A DNA stretch of 64,000 bases from Porphyromonas vaginalis (GCF_958301595.1 NZ_CATQJU010000001.1:1984001-2048000); one strand, 5' to 3'. Shown: positions 1 to 8,464, counted from the first letter of the stretch. Numbers and translations: made by a program. Notes: generated from the sequence alone by a model not told the origin.

Positions 1-381
1 GGAGGCGAGGGAGATAGTCAGGGTCGCGACAAGCGACGTGGCTGTGTACTCTTTACCGACCTCTTTATGGAGCGTCCAGATAGTACAGAGGATCATGTCT
101 TCAATCATGTCAAGATCGACCGCTTTACAGGAGGAAGCGTCGGAGGCGCACTCTTCTCTGAGAAGGCGGTCTATACCAACGCTCAGGAGATCAAGCTAGA
201 CATCTTCGTCGACAAGCAAGCTCTAGAGCAAGAGGAGACTGGGCAAGTTAGCGAGGCTATCACCGCTTTCGAGAGTGCTCTGAGAGATCTCTGTAGCGGG
301 ATGCTTCCCTTAGGGGGTAACGTAAACAAGGGGTATGGACGATTCAGTGGTTCAATCAAAAGAAATGGCGAGACACTATGA
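1..381 (+). CDS. Type III CRISPR RAMP (Cas7-like) protein, 3' part
   Basis: The reading frame is open from base 1, so the start lies left of the window; an ATG at 67 is internal. The visible 126 residues carry the RAMP signature IDRFTGGSVGGALFSEKA followed near the C-terminus by a glycine-rich LGGNVNKGYGRFSG loop, as in Csm3/Cmr4-type Cas7 backbone subunits of type III effector complexes. Such subunits line the crRNA and, where an Asp is present in the thumb loop, cut the target RNA every 6 nt; that loop is not in the visible part. The stop overlaps the next start in an ATGA, so the two are translationally coupled. The family is clear; the exact subunit (Csm3, Cmr4, Cmr6 or other) cannot be decided from this fragment. 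Confidence 0.85.
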   Translation, partial: GGEGDSQGRDKRRGCVLFTDLFMERPDSTEDHVFNHVKIDRFTGGSVGGALFSEKAVYTNAQEIKLDIFVDKQALEQEETGQVSEAITAFESALRDLCSGMLPLGGNVNKGYGRFSGSIKRNGETL

Positions 382-779
382 GAGTAGAGATTCAAGATAT
401 TAATACCGAGCTGCGCTATGAGGGCTACCTCTGGCTGAGTAATGCTGATGCACCCATAGAGTATAGCGACAGCCCTCTGGATATGACGCTCTTTGAGGGG
501 GCTAACCCATTCATCAGAGAGGGTTACCTATATAGTCAGGAGGGTAAGTGCTCCCTAACTATCAAGCACGCTGATGGACACTATCTAATCAATCAGTATG
601 ATGTCCTAGAGGAGGATCTCAATGACCCAGAGGTGGAGCAGCTTCGCTTCGTGACTCATCGGATGTCTCAGCGCTATCTCAAGTTCCTTCGCTACTGGAG
701 GGAAGATAAGTCGCCTGCTTGCTTAGACCTCCCCGTGAAGGTCTTCGACCGCATCGTATTTGTTGGATTTGAAAAGTAA
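378..779 (+). CDS. Small type III CRISPR-associated protein (TIGR04423-like)
   Basis: A 133-residue acidic protein with no signal peptide or membrane segment, starting inside the stop codon of the preceding RAMP gene and ending 6 bp before the next one. Size, position between two RAMP genes and the aromatic motif EGYLWLSNAD near residues 15-24 fit the small TIGR04423 family of type III loci in Bacteroidota, whose function is not known. I infer a structural part of the effector complex, possibly a small-subunit (Cas11) substitute, only from its place in the operon. The family assignment is from memory of the pattern and is moderately sure; the role is not established. Confidence 0.55.
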   Translation: MRVEIQDINTELRYEGYLWLSNADAPIEYSDSPLDMTLFEGANPFIREGYLYSQEGKCSLTIKHADGHYLINQYDVLEEDLNDPEVEQLRFVTHRMSQRYLKFLRYWREDKSPACLDLPVKVFDRIVFVGFEK

Positions 780-785
780 TACGCT

Positions 786-3137
786 ATGTCAGTACACGCA
801 CCATTTAACTTCATACCTCTGTCCGACCAGGTATACTTTCCCTCGTGGGCAGATCAGATCTCACACGATGTGCCGTTTTCTGATGGCGTAAGTGGCAAGA
901 TTCGGCTTACGATTACGGCTGAGAGCGATATCTTCGTCCGAAATGGACAGAGCAAGGATGCTGAGGACAACCGCTTTAGCCAAGTCTCAGGTCGTTACTT
1001 CATCCCGGCCACCTCTATCAAGGGGGAGGTACGCAATCTTATGGAGATCATGAGCTTCGGTAAGATGAATCTCGACACACGGGCCAAGTTTGCACAGAGA
1101 GAGTGGAATAACACAGCCCTCTACACAATAAAGGATCCAAATGTGCAGAGGAATATCTGTTGTGGCTACCTGCGCAAGAAGGGTGATGCCTACGAGATCG
1201 TAGACCATGGTAAACCGCTTCGCATTAGTCATAGCGATATAGATGATTGGTTTGGAGGAGAGGTGCTAACGAGCCACTTTAGTCGTAATTCGCACATCGA
1301 TATCAATAAGACGAAGGAAGTGGATGGTCAGACATTTGACCCTAAGACAGCAGCCTTTAAGTATCATCTCTTTAAGGATGAGGATCTCGAAAATCTCTCC
1401 TTCACTGAAGTCCGAACCAACACCTTCACCTATGTGACCTGTGCAGATTGGGGAGAGTTTACTGGCGACATAGTCTTCACTGGCTCTCCAGACCAATGGA
1501 CGGAGGAGCGTGGTATGAACGCTGGCAAGTATTACGAGTTTGTCTTTCCGTCACAGGGGACGAGGTGCTATAGCCTCTCAGAGGAGGAGTTTGAGCATTA
1601 CGAATTCATCTACAAGGACTCTGACGACTGGAACTACTGGAAGTCTCACCTTACAGACACAGACAAGGGTGTGCCTGTCTTCTTTCGTGCAGAGGACAAC
1701 CAGATCAAAGACTTCGGACTGGCACTGCTCTATAAGTTGCCCTACGACAAGACGCCTTATGACTTACTTCCTCAGGCTCATCAGGAGGAGTCAACGCACG
1801 ATCTCGCCGAGTGCATCTTCGGCTACACCGGCAGGACGGACAGCTTGAGAGGGCGTGTACAGTTTTCCAATGCTTTCTCTACAAATGCTGAGCCCAGCGA
1901 GGAGGTTACGCTAGTCTTGGGGACTCCGAAGGCCTCTTACTATCCAATGTATATCGAGCAGACGGGGAGTAATGGTCGCACGGGTCAATATCAAACGTAC
2001 AACAATGGCCGTCTTGCAGGCTGGAAGCGTTATCACGTCAGGAATGGTGTGTGGCAGAAGAGCCTAGGCAATGAGAAGCTTGACTCAACGCTCACACCTG
2101 TTCGCAGTGGTGCGACCTTTACAGGTGATATCGTTTTTCACAACTTGCGTCCTATTGAGCTGGGTGCGCTACTCTCGGCACTAACATTTCATGGCAAGCC
2201 CGATCTCTACTACCACCAGTTAGGTCAAGCCAAACCCTACGGCTATGGACGCTGTCGCTACTCAGCGATACTGGAGGGTGAGGGGCTTGAAGAGCCGAAC
2301 TACTATATGGGTCACTTCGAGCATGAGCTGAGTGATAATCTCGGCACATCTTGGCATCAGTCACCTCAGATTAAAGAACTCTTTGCGCTTGCGGGTAGTG
2401 CGGTATCTAACGAGACAGAAGAGTACAAGTATATGCGCTTGTCTACGGATCCTAGAGTTAATGAGTTCCAGGATGCCAAAGGTGGACAAAATGGAAGAGG
2501 CGATAAGTACTACTTACCCCGCTTTAGCAAGCTATCCCTAAGACATGCCTCAGGTCCAGACTCTCTATCAGAGGGTATTAAAGAGCAGATCAAAGCTCAA
2601 CAGTTAGAGACCCTAAAGGCCGAGTACAATCAACGCCTAGCAGAGCTTGATACCCTATCCCTAGAGGAGGCCATACGGCAAGCAGAGCGGGTATTGACGC
2701 GTTTGAACGAAAAGATGGCACACCGCATGGATGGGGACATACGCGCTTTTTATCAAGACTTCAGAGAGACGTTTGAGGCTAAGAAGAGTGCGCTTGAAGA
2801 TCTGCAACGTCAACAAGCGGAAGAGAAAGCTCAAGCAGTGGAGAGCGCAGCCCGCTATGAAGCTGGCTTGGAGGGTAAGCTAAGTGCTACGAAATCTCTA
2901 AATGCCAATCTAACCGACATCAAGAAATGGCTGGAGGCTGTACAGGAGCAAGAGGGTCGCAAGGCACTCAACGAGGAGGAAATTAAGCTCATCGCTCAAG
3001 TCTTCCAAGAGTCCTACGACACGGCTAATGCCAAGGGTAAAAAGACTTGGAAGAACGGTAGTGCTAAGCGTACAGTGGCGAAGGTGCTGGGACAAGACTT
3101 GGCAGATGAAATCTTTGGGCTTCTAAGTATTAAGTAG
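786..3137 (+). CDS. Large CRISPR RAMP protein, TIGR03986 family, with helical C-terminal extension
   Basis: 783 residues. The N-terminus (APFNFIPLSD, then DVPFSDGVSGKIRLTITAES at about 29-48 and FIPATSIKGEVRNLMEI at about 76-92) matches the TIGR03986 group of RAMP proteins of type III systems. A second RAMP-like half carries FTGDIVFHNLRPIELGALL around residue 445 and a glycine-rich KPYGYGRCR near 485. From about residue 595 to 745 the sequence becomes highly charged and helical, rich in E, Q, K and A (for example LEEAIRQAERVLTRLNEK), likely a coiled coil, ending in a short basic domain. RAMP members normally bind crRNA or cap the complex; the long helical tail is beyond what that role needs and may bridge to another subunit. 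Stop is 2 bp before the next ATG, so it is in the same operon. Confidence 0.85.
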   Translation: MSVHAPFNFIPLSDQVYFPSWADQISHDVPFSDGVSGKIRLTITAESDIFVRNGQSKDAEDNRFSQVSGRYFIPATSIKGEVRNLMEIMSFGKMNLDTRAKFAQREWNNTALYTIKDPNVQRNICCGYLRKKGDAYEIVDHGKPLRISHSDIDDWFGGEVLTSHFSRNSHIDINKTKEVDGQTFDPKTAAFKYHLFKDEDLENLSFTEVRTNTFTYVTCADWGEFTGDIVFTGSPDQWTEERGMNAGKYYEFVFPSQGTRCYSLSEEEFEHYEFIYKDSDDWNYWKSHLTDTDKGVPVFFRAEDNQIKDFGLALLYKLPYDKTPYDLLPQAHQEESTHDLAECIFGYTGRTDSLRGRVQFSNAFSTNAEPSEEVTLVLGTPKASYYPMYIEQTGSNGRTGQYQTYNNGRLAGWKRYHVRNGVWQKSLGNEKLDSTLTPVRSGATFTGDIVFHNLRPIELGALLSALTFHGKPDLYYHQLGQAKPYGYGRCRYSAILEGEGLEEPNYYMGHFEHELSDNLGTSWHQSPQIKELFALAGSAVSNETEEYKYMRLSTDPRVNEFQDAKGGQNGRGDKYYLPRFSKLSLRHASGPDSLSEGIKEQIKAQQLETLKAEYNQRLAELDTLSLEEAIRQAERVLTRLNEKMAHRMDGDIRAFYQDFRETFEAKKSALEDLQRQQAEEKAQAVESAARYEAGLEGKLSATKSLNANLTDIKKWLEAVQEQEGRKALNEEEIKLIAQVFQESYDTANAKGKKTWKNGSAKRTVAKVLGQDLADEIFGLLSIK

Positions 3138-3139
3138 CT

Positions 3140-4135
3140 ATGAGCAAGACCATCGTATCGATCCTGAGCGATCATCTCCTGCCCAACTTTCTTTTCATCA
3201 AGGAGATGGAGGGGCAGTATAGCGATCTGCTCTTCGTGAGTACCCCACAGATGGAGATGCAAGAGAAGGCGATGCACCTCGAGGTAGCTTTAGGTCGTAA
3301 GGAGGGGAGTGTGCGGCGCATTGTCGTCGCCAACGATAACTATAAGGAGATCCTAGACGCCCTGCGTGCGGAGCAGCTCTCTGGTAGCGTAGAGTATGTT
3401 GTCAACATAACGGGTGGCACCAAGACTATGTCGCTCGCTGTGCATGAGTACTTCTGTCAGTTCAACGCCAGCTTCGTCTATGTCCCAATAGGCAAAAACA
3501 GCTACTACGACTTCTCTACGGATCAGACCCATTCGCTGGATTATAGGGTCAGTCTCAATGAGTACTTCACACTCTACGGCTTAGCGTATGACTACGACAA
3601 TGACTTAATCTGTGACGCACAGAGACCATTCAAGCTCTTCAACGAACAGAAGATGAGCAACTTCTACCTCACCAAGGAGCTTAGATCCGCTCAGACAGCC
3701 CCACGACCAGAGCTGCGTCGGTACCTCGGAGGGGAGTGGTTTGAGGAGTATGTCTATCTACGCATCAAGCGAGACTTCAAGCTGAGAGACGAGGATATAG
3801 CTAAGTCGGTCAAGATCTGCCGTCTCTCCTCTACGTCCAATGATAATGAGCTAGACGTGGTTTTCGTCAAGGACAACGCCCTCTACGTCATCGAGTGCAA
3901 GGTCTCCATGACAGGCTACGGCAAGGAACCCAAGTCTGTGGTCGACGAGTACCTCTACAAGCTCGCAGCCATCAGCAAGGACTTCGGGCTACGAGTCAAC
4001 TCCTACATCTTTACGCTACACCAGATGTGGCGCTTCGCAAAGGCTACACAAGAAAACATGAACAAGCGTATGCGCATCTTAGGCATACGAGACATTATCG
4101 ACGGCCCTAAACTAACACAACCCCTAAAACTGTAA
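3140..4135 (+). CDS. CARF-domain PD-(D/E)xK nuclease, Card1/Can2-like CRISPR effector
   Basis: 331 residues. The N-terminal half is a CARF domain with the ligand-loop signature NITGGTKTMSLAVHEYF (N89-G92-G93-T94-K95), typical of Card1/Can2 proteins. The C-terminal half is a PD-(D/E)xK nuclease: GGEWFEEYVY (E202/E203), NELDVVF (D239) and VIECKVS (E252-x-K254). In the family, cyclic tetra-adenylate made by Cas10 binds the CARF dimer and switches on nicking of DNA and/or cleavage of RNA, giving dormancy or phage resistance. Here the protein is shorter than the ~370 residues of Card1. It sits 2 bp behind the RAMP gene and 5 bp before a second CARF gene, so the locus has two cyclic-oligoadenylate effectors in one operon. 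Domain assignment is secure; the ligand is inferred. Confidence 0.85.
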   Translation: MSKTIVSILSDHLLPNFLFIKEMEGQYSDLLFVSTPQMEMQEKAMHLEVALGRKEGSVRRIVVANDNYKEILDALRAEQLSGSVEYVVNITGGTKTMSLAVHEYFCQFNASFVYVPIGKNSYYDFSTDQTHSLDYRVSLNEYFTLYGLAYDYDNDLICDAQRPFKLFNEQKMSNFYLTKELRSAQTAPRPELRRYLGGEWFEEYVYLRIKRDFKLRDEDIAKSVKICRLSSTSNDNELDVVFVKDNALYVIECKVSMTGYGKEPKSVVDEYLYKLAAISKDFGLRVNSYIFTLHQMWRFAKATQENMNKRMRILGIRDIIDGPKLTQPLKL

Positions 4136-4140
4136 GACCA

Positions 4141-5841
4141 ATGCCACACCGCAAAGTATTCATCTCTATACTAGGAACGGGTAATTATGGCTCGTGCCAA
4201 TATACACAGGGAGACTTCACCTCCTCTGATACACCCTTTATACAGAAGGCAACGCTGGAGTTTCTCAATGTAAAGGAAACGTGGACGACACAAGACATCG
4301 CTTACATTTTCCTCACACCTACTGCTAGGACTTCCAATTGGCAGGAAACTCCAGTCTATAAGGGTGGAGAGAAAAAAAGCTACCGAGGACTGGCCCCCAT
4401 ACTAGACGAGATGAAGCTCCCTTGTCCTATCGAGACCGTTGACATCACTGAGGATGGTGATGAGCAGGGACTATGGAGCGTCTTTCAAACTATCTACGAC
4501 AAGCTCCAGGAGGGCGATGAGCTATACATCGACATCACTCACAGCTTCCGCTACCTCCCTATGCTACTGCTCGTACTATGCAACTATGCGAAGTTCTTAA
4601 AGCAGACGAAGATCGTTCACATCTCATACGGAAACTATGAAGCAAAGGCATCCGTCAAGCCCCTTGTTGACTTGATGCCACTCGTTGAGGTGCAGGACTG
4701 GACCTTAGCAGCCTCAGAATTTCTGCGTAATGGACGTACCGCTAGCTTCACGGCATTGGTTAAAGAAAGAATTCAGCCAATACTCCAAGAAACAAAAGGA
4801 CAAGACGAAGATGCAAGGGCTTTACGTCAATTCATAGACAGACTAAAGCCTCTCTCTCAGAGCTTAATTACCGTCAGAGGTAAAGCAATCATTGATGGGG
4901 GTATATTTAGAGACCTAAATGACTCTGCTCAAAATCTGAAAAACACCCTTATCCCTGCGATGGATCCATTGATTGACAAGATCAAAGACTCCTTCTCAAG
5001 CTTTGCCCCGACAGCCAATATCAAGAACGGCTTTGAGGCTGCTCGGTGGTGCTATGATAAGCAACTCTACCAGCAGAGTATCACAATCCTACAGGAGACT
5101 CTTAAGGGGTATACAGCAAAACAGGCCGGCTACCCATGCGATGAACAACAATATCAAGACCTAGCGGGTACTGCTTACAATATAGCCTTTAAAGAACGAC
5201 CTGAAAGTGAATGGAAGCTAGACAAAAACAATGACGACCAAGACGACTTGAATAGAAGGAAAGTCATTGTCAAGAGGATGCTCTCCTTGCCTCTAGTTCA
5301 GGAACTCTCTGGGCTCTATGATGAGATTGCTCAACTAAGAAATGACTTCAACCATGCGGGTTTTCGCTCCAATGCTAGCAACGATATTCCAACGCAAATA
5401 AAAAAGAAGATGGATCGTTTCTTCCAAGCTCTTGAGAACGATAAGCTCACTCCGGCATCTCCACTTACTCCAGCACCGCCACTCTTCCTGAATCTCTCCA
5501 ATCACTCGTCAGACAAGTGGAGCAAGGCTCAGCTTGATGTCGCAAGAGCGTACGGCGAGGTGGTGGATATGTCCTTCCCTGAGATAGATCCAGGAGCGAC
5601 TACAGAGGAGATTCACAGGCTCGCAGAGGAGTATGCAGATAGGATTACGAGTAGCTACCTAGGTCGTGACTTGATGACTGTCCACCTTATGGGCGAGATG
5701 ACCTTCTGCTTTCGCCTTGTCACCCTGCTACACGCACGAGGCGTCCGCTGTGTCGCATCGACTACGCAACGCAAGACGAGCGAGCTACCAGACGGCAAGA
5801 AGGAGTCTATCTTTGAGTTTCAGGCATTTCGAGAGTACTAA
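4141..5841 (+). CDS. CARF-HEPN ribonuclease (Csx1/Csx2-like) fused to a C-terminal candidate ring-nuclease-like domain
   Basis: 566 residues in three parts. Residues 1-190 form a CARF domain of the DxTHxxR type: SILGTGNYG at the start and D131-I-T133-H134-S-F-R137. Residues about 200-430 are helical and hold the HEPN active-site motif R400-NDFN-H405, as in the Csx1/Csm6 RNases that degrade RNA when cyclic oligoadenylate binds. A Pro/Thr/Ser linker (about 435-447) leads to an extra domain of about 118 residues beginning LFLNLSNHSSDKW (L448) and including VHLMGEMTFCFRL and CVASTTQRK. This last domain resembles small stand-alone Rossmann-like proteins; by fold pattern (LFLxxxNH start, conserved basic end) I compare it with Csx15/Csx20-type ring nucleases, but I cannot prove it. 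If right, one polypeptide senses, cuts and then destroys the signal. CARF and HEPN are sure, the third domain is tentative. Confidence 0.8.
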   Translation: MPHRKVFISILGTGNYGSCQYTQGDFTSSDTPFIQKATLEFLNVKETWTTQDIAYIFLTPTARTSNWQETPVYKGGEKKSYRGLAPILDEMKLPCPIETVDITEDGDEQGLWSVFQTIYDKLQEGDELYIDITHSFRYLPMLLLVLCNYAKFLKQTKIVHISYGNYEAKASVKPLVDLMPLVEVQDWTLAASEFLRNGRTASFTALVKERIQPILQETKGQDEDARALRQFIDRLKPLSQSLITVRGKAIIDGGIFRDLNDSAQNLKNTLIPAMDPLIDKIKDSFSSFAPTANIKNGFEAARWCYDKQLYQQSITILQETLKGYTAKQAGYPCDEQQYQDLAGTAYNIAFKERPESEWKLDKNNDDQDDLNRRKVIVKRMLSLPLVQELSGLYDEIAQLRNDFNHAGFRSNASNDIPTQIKKKMDRFFQALENDKLTPASPLTPAPPLFLNLSNHSSDKWSKAQLDVARAYGEVVDMSFPEIDPGATTEEIHRLAEEYADRITSSYLGRDLMTVHLMGEMTFCFRLVTLLHARGVRCVASTTQRKTSELPDGKKESIFEFQAFREY

Positions 5842-5977
5842 AGCAGATCCGTGTGTCAACTCTCTACAAGCGACTCTACCTCGTCGATGAATTCTATATA
5901 GAGGGTTACAACAGTGTCTCTCTAGACAACCCCAACATCGTAGCTATACTATAAGAAAGACTTTAGAGCGGAGTAAT
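5842..5977 (+). other. Gap before cas1 with a possible degenerate coding tail
   Basis: The only sizeable gap (136 bp) inside the cas gene run. In the frame of position 5850 it reads RVSTLYKRLYLVDEFYIEGY and on to a stop at about 5953, a sequence with protein-like composition but no start and no link to the CARF-HEPN frame. It may be the decayed end of a lost gene. No terminator hairpin is evident, so the adaptation genes may be read from the same transcript or from a weak local promoter. Confidence 0.35.
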
Positions 5978-6958
5978 ATGGAGCTAATACTAAATACTTA
6001 TGGCATCTCTCTCAATCGTGATAATGAGGGTTTTGTCATCTCATCTCATGATGGTAAGCAGCGAATCCCAGCTCAGAGTGTCAAGAGTATACAGGTCTGT
6101 AGAGGGGTGCAGATAACGAGTGATGCAGTCATGCTAGCCCTCGAGCATGAGATAGAGATCATGTTTATGGATCAGACTGGTACACCTATAGGGCGTGTAT
6201 GGAGTCCACGCTACGGGAGTATCTCATCAATACGTAAGGGGCAACTTAACTTTAGCTATTCGCACGATGCGGTTGATTGGATTAAGAAGATTGTCAGCCA
6301 AAAGATTGAGAATCAGCAAGCCATGATGCTCCTTCTCTCTACCCCTGATCAACCTAGTCCCACTACAGAAAAAAGTGTCAGACGACTAGAGGACTACCGT
6401 AAGAAGATCAGTATGCTAGAGGGTGAGGTTGTCCACGATATCGCTGCTACACTACGAGGCTGGGAGGGGCAAGCTTCTCGTATATACTTTGCCACGATAA
6501 ATGAATACCTCCCCGAGCCCTTTCGCTTTGAGGTCAGGAGTCAGCGCCCAGCCCTTGATGTTGTCAATGCTTTTCTCAATTATGGCTATGGCATTCTCTA
6601 TGGACGTATTGAAGGGATTATGATCAAGGCTGGCATTGATCCGTATATTGGCATTATGCACCGAGACAACTATAATCGACCAGTCTTGGTGTACGACATC
6701 ATCGAGCTATATCGTATTTGGGTAGACTATGTTGTTTACACACTAGTAGCGCAAGGTGTCGTTACAGACGAGTACTACTCAGTACGTTCTGATGGAAGCT
6801 ACTGGCTTGAACCCTTGGGGCGTCGTATACTTATTCAGTCGCTCAATGATTATATGGACGAAGTGATCGCCATAAAGGGCGTAAGTCGCTCCCGACTTAC
6901 CTCTATGAAACTCTATATCCAGTCTCTAGCACAGAAATTTAAGCAGTTTGAGCGATGA
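5978..6958 (+). CDS. cas1: CRISPR-associated endonuclease Cas1
   Basis: 326 residues, the normal length. Cas1 is the integrase of CRISPR adaptation: with Cas2 it inserts new spacers at the leader end of the array. The metal-binding residues are visible as E163 (GWEGQASRIYF), H228 (GIMHRDNYNRP) and E243 with D240 (VYDIIELYR). The N-terminal beta domain begins LILNTYGISLNRD. No reverse transcriptase is fused to it, unlike many type III Cas1 proteins; instead the next gene, a primase-polymerase, starts within its stop codon (ATGA overlap at 6955-6958), so the two are translationally coupled. Start chosen at 5978, the first ATG after a stretch without a longer open frame. Confidence 0.97.
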   Translation: MELILNTYGISLNRDNEGFVISSHDGKQRIPAQSVKSIQVCRGVQITSDAVMLALEHEIEIMFMDQTGTPIGRVWSPRYGSISSIRKGQLNFSYSHDAVDWIKKIVSQKIENQQAMMLLLSTPDQPSPTTEKSVRRLEDYRKKISMLEGEVVHDIAATLRGWEGQASRIYFATINEYLPEPFRFEVRSQRPALDVVNAFLNYGYGILYGRIEGIMIKAGIDPYIGIMHRDNYNRPVLVYDIIELYRIWVDYVVYTLVAQGVVTDEYYSVRSDGSYWLEPLGRRILIQSLNDYMDEVIAIKGVSRSRLTSMKLYIQSLAQKFKQFER

Positions 6959-7968
6959 ATATGTACGGCACCAATATTCAGTCTCCTGCAGATGAACTCA
7001 GAAAGGTGGAGGAGGAGCGTATCTTCCATAGTTTGCGTCATCCTAAGCCAGAGATTGTAGCTCGCATACAGCAACTGCGGATTATCTACTCCATAGATGT
7101 CAAGCAATATGCGAACCTAAAGCGACGGCTCCCATATTTTGTCTGTGGAGTCTTTGCGCCACCTTATCGCTGCAAAGATCACTTTGCCTATACAGAGACT
7201 TTCATTGTAGATATAGACCATATAGCATCCAAGGGGTTGTCGCTCACATCCTTGCGTCAGCGTATTCAATCAGATCCACAGGTTATGATGTGCTTTGCAT
7301 CACCTAGCGAGGATGGTCTCAAGGTGATGTTTCGCCTCAAAGAGAGATGCTACGATGCGGGGCTATACACGATATGCTACAAAGCTTTTATTCGAGACTT
7401 TTCCTTGAGATACGACTTACAGCAGGTGATTGATGCTAAGACCTCTGATGTGACTAGAGCGTGCTTCATCAGTATGGACCCCGAGGCTTACTTTAATGCA
7501 GACTGTGATGTCGTAGATTTTGAAGCCCTTGTCGATTTGTCCAATCCCGTGGCTATCTCCGATTTAAGGCATACGCTTGCTACTGATACTCAACCCGAAA
7601 AAGCAAAAACAAAGACGCATCAGCCGAAAGATCCTGACACTGCAGTTATGGAGCAGATCAGACAGAGACTCAACCCTAAGCAGGCTAAACCTTTGGAGCC
7701 ACAACCCGTAGTGGTGCCAGCCATACTCAATGATCTCATCGATGATATCAAAAGTTATATAGAGGAGACGGGTCTACGGGTCTCCGAAGTGATAAACATA
7801 CAGTATGGTAAGAAGCTGCGAGTCTCTTTGGGCTTAAAGCAGGCTGAGGTTAACCTCTTCTATGGTAAACGAGGATTTAGTGTGGTCATCTCACCGAGGC
7901 GTGGCACCAATAGTGAGCTCAACGATTTAGTCGCAGAGCTCTTGCGTAGCTTTATAGACACCCATTAA
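6955..7968 (+). CDS. VirE_N/BT4734-type primase-polymerase of the CRISPR adaptation module (CAPP-like)
   Basis: 337 residues. The N-terminal ~200 residues match the VirE_N (BT4734-like) branch of archaeo-eukaryotic primases: metal motif FIVDIDHIA (D86, D88), SPSEDGLKVMF (S118, G121, K123) and a DVTRACFISMDPEAYFN segment near residues 165-181. The remaining ~130 residues begin with a charged linker and form a small domain of unknown type with an LNDLIDDIKSYIEE helix. CRISPR-associated prim-pols of this superfamily have been shown to synthesise primers and extend DNA and to bind Cas1/Cas2. Lying between cas1 (ATGA overlap) and cas2 (16 bp gap), it probably makes or repairs DNA ends during prespacer capture or array gap filling. 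Fold is confident, role inferred from position. Confidence 0.85.
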   Translation: MNMYGTNIQSPADELRKVEEERIFHSLRHPKPEIVARIQQLRIIYSIDVKQYANLKRRLPYFVCGVFAPPYRCKDHFAYTETFIVDIDHIASKGLSLTSLRQRIQSDPQVMMCFASPSEDGLKVMFRLKERCYDAGLYTICYKAFIRDFSLRYDLQQVIDAKTSDVTRACFISMDPEAYFNADCDVVDFEALVDLSNPVAISDLRHTLATDTQPEKAKTKTHQPKDPDTAVMEQIRQRLNPKQAKPLEPQPVVVPAILNDLIDDIKSYIEETGLRVSEVINIQYGKKLRVSLGLKQAEVNLFYGKRGFSVVISPRRGTNSELNDLVAELLRSFIDTH

Positions 7969-7984
7969 GCATCGAAGATTTGTT

Positions 7985-8464
7985 ATGCGCAAGCCACGTT
8001 CACCGATCTCTCCCATAGAAGCACTACGCAAGCTCGCACGATCAGGACTACAAAACTCGCCAAACCCCAATCGCCACATCGAGGGACTGGATCCCCTGGC
8101 AACTCTAGAGAGTCGCATAGTCTCTCTACTAGGTATAGCAACCAAACCCTCAAGACCTGCGACAAGTATGATCTTTTTCGTAATGTATGATATAGAGAGT
8201 GACAAGGTACGCCGTCTTGTCGCCAAGTACTTAATAGGCAAGGGTTGCACACGCATACAGCGATCCATCTTTCTCGCAGACCTCGACAAATCACTCTACG
8301 ACCAGATCAAAGTGGATCTAGCAGAGGTGCAGTCGCTCTATGACAATCATGACAGCATCATCGTCTGCCCAGTATCGACTGATCAAATCAACTTGATGCA
8401 CGTAATCGGACAGCAAATAGATATAGATATCATCACCCATCAGCGTAATACGCTATTCTTTTGA
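7985..8464 (+). CDS. cas2: CRISPR-associated protein Cas2 with N-terminal extension
   Basis: 159 residues. The Cas2 ferredoxin fold runs from residue 62 onwards: MIFFVMYDIESDKVRRLVAK with the conserved Asp of YDIE, then GCTRIQRSIFLADL and SIIVCPVST. Cas2 is the structural partner of Cas1 in spacer integration. About 60 residues precede the core (IEALRKLARSG, then LESRIVSLLGIA) and are predicted helical; typical Cas2 proteins are 90-110 residues. If translation began at the internal ATG at 8168 the protein would be standard length, so the start is uncertain, but 8185-range alternatives leave a 200-bp gap to the primase gene, which argues for the long form. The extension may contact the neighbouring primase-polymerase (inference). 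Confidence 0.92.
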   Translation: MRKPRSPISPIEALRKLARSGLQNSPNPNRHIEGLDPLATLESRIVSLLGIATKPSRPATSMIFFVMYDIESDKVRRLVAKYLIGKGCTRIQRSIFLADLDKSLYDQIKVDLAEVQSLYDNHDSIIVCPVSTDQINLMHVIGQQIDIDIITHQRNTLFF

